Source: a bacterium (GTDB taxonomy: Bacteria; Latescibacterota; Latescibacteria; Latescibacterales; Latescibacteraceae). From it: a stretch of DNA of 20,917 nucleotides. This document shows, in pieces, positions 15,275-20,917 of this stretch (positions are counted from its first letter, which is position 1; each line of letters starts with the position of its first letter). The notes under the pieces were generated by a model, which had not been told where the DNA came from, did not search any database, and saw only the letters and a program-made list of their open reading frames with translations. The stretch lies in assembly GCA_021372535.1 (NCBI GenBank), contig JAJFUH010000122.1, positions 1 through 20,917 of the forward strand, read 5' to 3'. Made by a program: the position numbers and the translations under genes.

Positions 15275-15435
15275 TGCCGAATCCTTTGCATATATCAAGG
15301 AATACTTTCATAGACATATTTAAAATTACCGTAATTAACAGCTCCATACTATAATAACAGGTTATGGGATCAAATGGAATAAAGAAATTGCGGAGGAGTT
15401 CCAAAACGCTCTGTAAATCCGGGGCGCGGTTATGG

Positions 15436-15449
15436 CGGCACATGTGCCG
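15436..15449. promoter_or_regulatory. Perfect 14-bp palindrome in a divergent spacer (candidate operator)
   Basis: CGGCACATGTGCCG is a perfect palindrome between the divergent membrane-protein gene and the UDP-glucuronate decarboxylase gene, 125 bp upstream of the latter. A second imperfect dyad, ACATT...AATGT, follows about 25 bp further on. A TATAAT (15544-15549) 25 bp before ATG 15574 could be the -10, but no good -35 is seen. Confidence 0.4.
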
Positions 15450-15573
15450 GAACAGCCTGTACATTCGGGTACAAATGTATTATTTTAGAAAGACGATTCG
15501 CAGTTCATGATTTTAACGTTCACGGCCCATTATAAATTCATCATATAATACCGAAGGTCTGAAAGGAATAACA

Positions 15574-16518
15574 ATGCGCCAGAAACGGGTACTTGTCACC
15601 GGCGGAGCCGGTTTTCTCGGATCCCATCTCTGTGAAAAACTTCTCATGTTCGGGTATGATGTGATCTGTCTCGATAATTTTTTTACCGGAAGCAAACAGA
15701 ATATCTACCACCTGCTCGATAAGCCCAATTTCGAGCTCATACGCCATGATGTCACTTTTCCCATATATCTCGAAGTCGATGAAATCTACAATTTCGCCTG
15801 TCCCGCATCGCCTGTCTACTACCAGAAAGACCCTATCCAGACAACCAAGGTCAATGTTCTCGGCGCAGTCAACATGCTCGGCATGGCAAAAAGGGTTCAT
15901 GCTAAAATACTCCAGGCATCCACGAGTGAAGTCTACGGCGATCCCGAAGAGCACCCCCAGAAGGAATCATACTGGGGAAAGGTAAACCCCATCGGCCCGC
16001 GCGCCTGCTATGACGAAGGAAAACGATGCGCCGAAACCCTGTTTTTCGATTACTTCAACCAGAACAGGGTCAATATCCGTGTGATTCGCATCTTCAATAC
16101 CTACGGACCGAGGATGAGCACCGATGACGGCCGTGTGGTTTCCAACTTCATTATTCAGGCCCTGAACAATGAGGATATCACGATCTACGGCGACGGCAGC
16201 CAGACACGTTCATTCTGTTATGTTGATGATCTCATCGATGGCGCGCTGAACATGATGAACGGTCCCGATGATTTCCCCGGACCGGTTAACCTCGGCAACG
16301 ACACAGAAATCACAATCATGGAACTCGCGGAAAAGATCATAACCATGACGGAATCGCGTTCAAAGCTCGTGTTCAGACCCCTGCCGATGGACGATCCGGT
16401 CAGGCGAAGACCCGACCTTTCGCTCGCCCGGAAAAAACTGGGGTGGCACCCCGTCGTTTCCATCGAGGAAGGTCTCCACAAAACGATCGCATACTTTCGT
16501 GACGAAGCAGTTCTGTAA
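15574..16518 (+). CDS. uxs: UDP-glucuronate decarboxylase (UDP-xylose synthase)
   Basis: The product converts UDP-glucuronate to UDP-xylose with tightly bound NAD+, supplying xylose for surface polysaccharide. Its 314 residues belong to the extended short-chain dehydrogenase family. The Rossmann motif [10 protein letters not shown] (9-18) and [43 protein letters not shown] (the catalytic Tyr-x-x-x-Lys pair) and [10 protein letters not shown] follow the UXS pattern closely, including the UXS-specific ACPASP and YDEGKR segments. AAGGA lies seven bases before ATG 15574. No glycosyltransferase or UDP-glucose dehydrogenase is adjacent, so the polysaccharide pathway must be completed elsewhere. The 225-bp gap to the next gene contains small hairpins (GATAAA/TTTATC at 16566-16583) but no clear terminator. 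Confidence 0.96.
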   Translation: MRQKRVLVTGGAGFLGSHLCEKLLMFGYDVICLDNFFTGSKQNIYHLLDKPNFELIRHDVTFPIYLEVDEIYNFACPASPVYYQKDPIQTTKVNVLGAVNMLGMAKRVHAKILQASTSEVYGDPEEHPQKESYWGKVNPIGPRACYDEGKRCAETLFFDYFNQNRVNIRVIRIFNTYGPRMSTDDGRVVSNFIIQALNNEDITIYGDGSQTRSFCYVDDLIDGALNMMNGPDDFPGPVNLGNDTEITIMELAEKIITMTESRSKLVFRPLPMDDPVRRRPDLSLARKKLGWHPVVSIEEGLHKTIAYFRDEAVL

Positions 16519-16680
16519 AAAACACCATTTTGGCCCGATTCAAGGGACACATGTCTTTAAAATGGGATAAATCACGGTTTATCAAGCATATGAACTGCTC
16601 AATAGAGCGATAATCAAACAGAAAATCCTTGTTAAAAGAACCAGGATTACACAATATTCATTCATGCGCACGTTTATTGA

Positions 16681-19899
<3,219 letters not shown>

Positions 19900-19919
19900 G
19901 GAAAAACTCACTCCTTAAT

Positions 19920-19940
19920 CCTCTCTTTTCCCAAGAGAGG
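19920..19940 (+). terminator. Hairpin downstream of lacZ
   Basis: CCTCTCTT (19920-19927) pairs perfectly with AAGAGAGG (19933-19940) around TTCCC, 20 bp past the lacZ stop. TGAAGC follows instead of a T-tract, so this may be a transcript-stabilising 3' hairpin or a fragment of a dispersed palindromic sequence rather than a true terminator. Confidence 0.45.
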
Positions 19941-20200
19941 TGAAGCACCATTTATATATATGTATTGTCAACGTCTTATGCGCAGAATGAGTTCCATTTG
20001 TTATAGATGGTAACTAACATGTTCTGTTGCAAACACAGGATACTCACCATTTTTGCCGGACAGCTCTGATCCATACTATCTTTTTATAAATCGCCATTAT
20101 ACTCTCCTGCTTTCGCAAAACGCAGCAATATCCTGTAAATAAAGCTCATAAGTCCAGGAACGACGATGACGATATTTTTTACCGCATATAAAGTTTACTG
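19941..20200. other. Gene-free AT-rich spacer between lacZ and the Rrf2 gene
   Basis: I see no coding frame, RNA gene or copy of the dispersed repeat here. The sequence has lower GC than lacZ and ends in the regulated promoter at 20206-20247. An in-frame ATG at 20204 lies upstream of the -35 and cannot be the Rrf2 start. Confidence 0.5.
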
Positions 20201-20205
20201 TTTTT

Positions 20206-20247
20206 GTCAAGTTTATTCTTGACTTTTTTTGTCAGGATTTATATATT
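20206..20247 (+). promoter_or_regulatory. Promoter of the Rrf2 gene with nested inverted-repeat operators
   Basis: TTGACT (20219-20224) and TATATT (20242-20247) are each five of six matches with a 17-bp spacer. GTCAAG-N6-CTTGAC (20206-20223) is a perfect dyad overlapping the -35. TTGAC-N7-GTCAG (20219-20235) is a second dyad filling the spacer, with the half-site spacing of the E. coli IscR type 1 site (YYGAC-N7-GTCRR). The layout predicts repression by a dimer, most simply the downstream Rrf2 protein itself. Confidence 0.75.
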
Positions 20248-20284
20248 CTCCGTCAATAACAGTAATCGTACCGGAGATTTGAAG

Positions 20285-20737
20285 ATGCTGAAATTATCAA
20301 CCCGTGGCCTGTACGGCATAAAGGCTCTTTACGAGCTTGCAAATAACTTCGGGAAAAAACCCGTGAATATCCGCGCCATGTCGGAGCGTCACGGTATGCC
20401 GGTACCGTTTCTCGAACAGGTGTTGTACCTGCTGAAGAAGCGGGGGCTCGTTATCAGCAAGAGGGGGATAAACGGCGGATATATGCTTGCCCGGCCGCCG
20501 GAGGAAATTACTATCGGCGATGCGGTCCGTGCTCTCGAGGGACCCATAGCATTGTGCGATTGTCTCGTGAAGACCAAAGGCGGGAAAGTGTCAGTAAAAG
20601 CAAAGAATTGCATCGCTTCGGGTCTTTACAGGAAGCTCGGGGAGAAAGTGGAACAGGCTTTCGATTCGATTACCCTCCTGGAGCTTTCCGAAGAAAACGC
20701 CGAAAAAACATTTTCCGGGAAATGCCATACATTTTAG
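20285..20737 (+). CDS. Rrf2-family transcriptional regulator, probably iron-sulfur sensing
   Basis: The product has 150 residues from ATG 20285, which has GGAG eight bases upstream and begins the family-typical MLKLSTRGLYGIKALYELA. The winged helix contains the recognition region IRAMSERHGMPVPFLEQVLYLLKKRGLVISKRGINGGYMLA. Three cysteines sit in the cluster loop region, Cys91, Cys93 and Cys109, with a further Cys147 near the end. IscR and NsrR use three cysteines in this loop, but the spacing here (C-x-C-x15-C) differs from the IscR C-x5-C-x5-C, so the ligand set may be different. RsrR- or CymR-like relatives are other possibilities. Rrf2 genes often precede isc or suf operons; whatever follows lies beyond the window. 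Autoregulation is suggested by the operators in its promoter. Confidence 0.93.
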   Translation: MLKLSTRGLYGIKALYELANNFGKKPVNIRAMSERHGMPVPFLEQVLYLLKKRGLVISKRGINGGYMLARPPEEITIGDAVRALEGPIALCDCLVKTKGGKVSVKAKNCIASGLYRKLGEKVEQAFDSITLLELSEENAEKTFSGKCHTF

Positions 20738-20763
20738 CCAGGATTATTCGTAAAAAAATTTCA

Positions 20764-20894
20764 TCACAAAGGCATAAAGAGACATAATAGATTATTAATA
20801 CTATCTTTAGTGACAATTAATCGACAACATCAAAAGAAGATATAAAAAAAAACCGCGTAAATCCGTTCGATCCGCGTGAATCCGCGTTCAATTA
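20764..20894 (+). repeat. Dispersed repeat, copy B
   Basis: This copy starts TCACAAAGGCATAAAGAGAC and ends GAATCCGCGTTCAATTA. It matches the reverse complement of 13517-13650 over its whole length and the two ends of 9370-9701. With copy C the resemblance runs a further ~20 bp left (TTATTC..AAAA.A.TTTCA). It starts 27 bp after the Rrf2 stop. The right part repeats the unit ATCCG(C)G at about 10-11 bp steps. No terminal inverted repeats and no coding frame are seen. Confidence 0.92.
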
Positions 20895-20917
20895 TCGATC
20901 GGGATAGAAGCTCAGGT

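Noticed and set aside
16623-16650. ATCCT...AGGAT hairpin after uxs as terminator
   Set aside because: It has a mismatch in the stem and no T-tract.

Overview
The window reads as about 21 kb of chromosome from an uncultivated Gram-negative bacterium. The Gram-negative call rests on a signal-peptide beta-barrel protein ending in an aromatic residue, a lipoprotein and a secreted beta-galactosidase. Protein style and repeat-rich AT intergenic spacers would fit an FCB-type or Latescibacterota-like lineage, but that placement is an impression and not a demonstrated result. No rRNA, tRNA, CRISPR array, phage gene or transposase gene was seen.

Left part (1-11960, nearly all minus strand). The edge gene is the 5' part of a lipoprotein of the UshA/5'-nucleotidase fold whose last ~190 bp change abruptly in GC and in apparent family, suggesting a fusion or an assembly join. 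Next comes a MinD/FlhG-like ParA ATPase. It is followed by a leftward housekeeping run transcribed in the order holB - ricT - (gap) - metG - tatD - rsmA - beta-barrel protein - recJ. A near-perfect sigma70 promoter stands before holB. The order holB-ricT-metG-tatD-rsmA matches the cluster known from Bacillus (holB-yaaT-...-metS-yabD-...-ksgA). Here rnmV is absent, a dispersed repeat splits ricT from metG, and an outer-membrane barrel gene is translationally coupled between rsmA and recJ.

Middle (11960-15570). A monocistronic, very acidic 430-residue protein carries repeated short hydrophobic motifs; it has a strong extended -10 promoter, a strong Shine-Dalgarno and a clear intrinsic terminator. 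Divergent from it is a ComB-family (2-phosphosulfolactate phosphatase) gene, which converges on a small membrane-anchored protein of unknown function.

Right part (15570-20917, plus strand). UDP-glucuronate decarboxylase is followed by a GC-rich secreted GH2 beta-galactosidase and then an Rrf2-family regulator. The regulator's promoter contains nested inverted repeats with the GAC-N7-GTC spacing of IscR type 1 sites.

The main non-coding structure is a ~132-bp dispersed repeat present three times in spacers: 9370-9701 (expanded by a hairpin-rich insert), 13517-13650 (inverted) and 20764-20894. The second and third copies bracket comB through the Rrf2 gene as inverted repeats. I did not find a convincing new multi-gene defence or mobile system. 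The best leads are this repeat family, the motif-repeat acidic protein and the Rrf2 operator.
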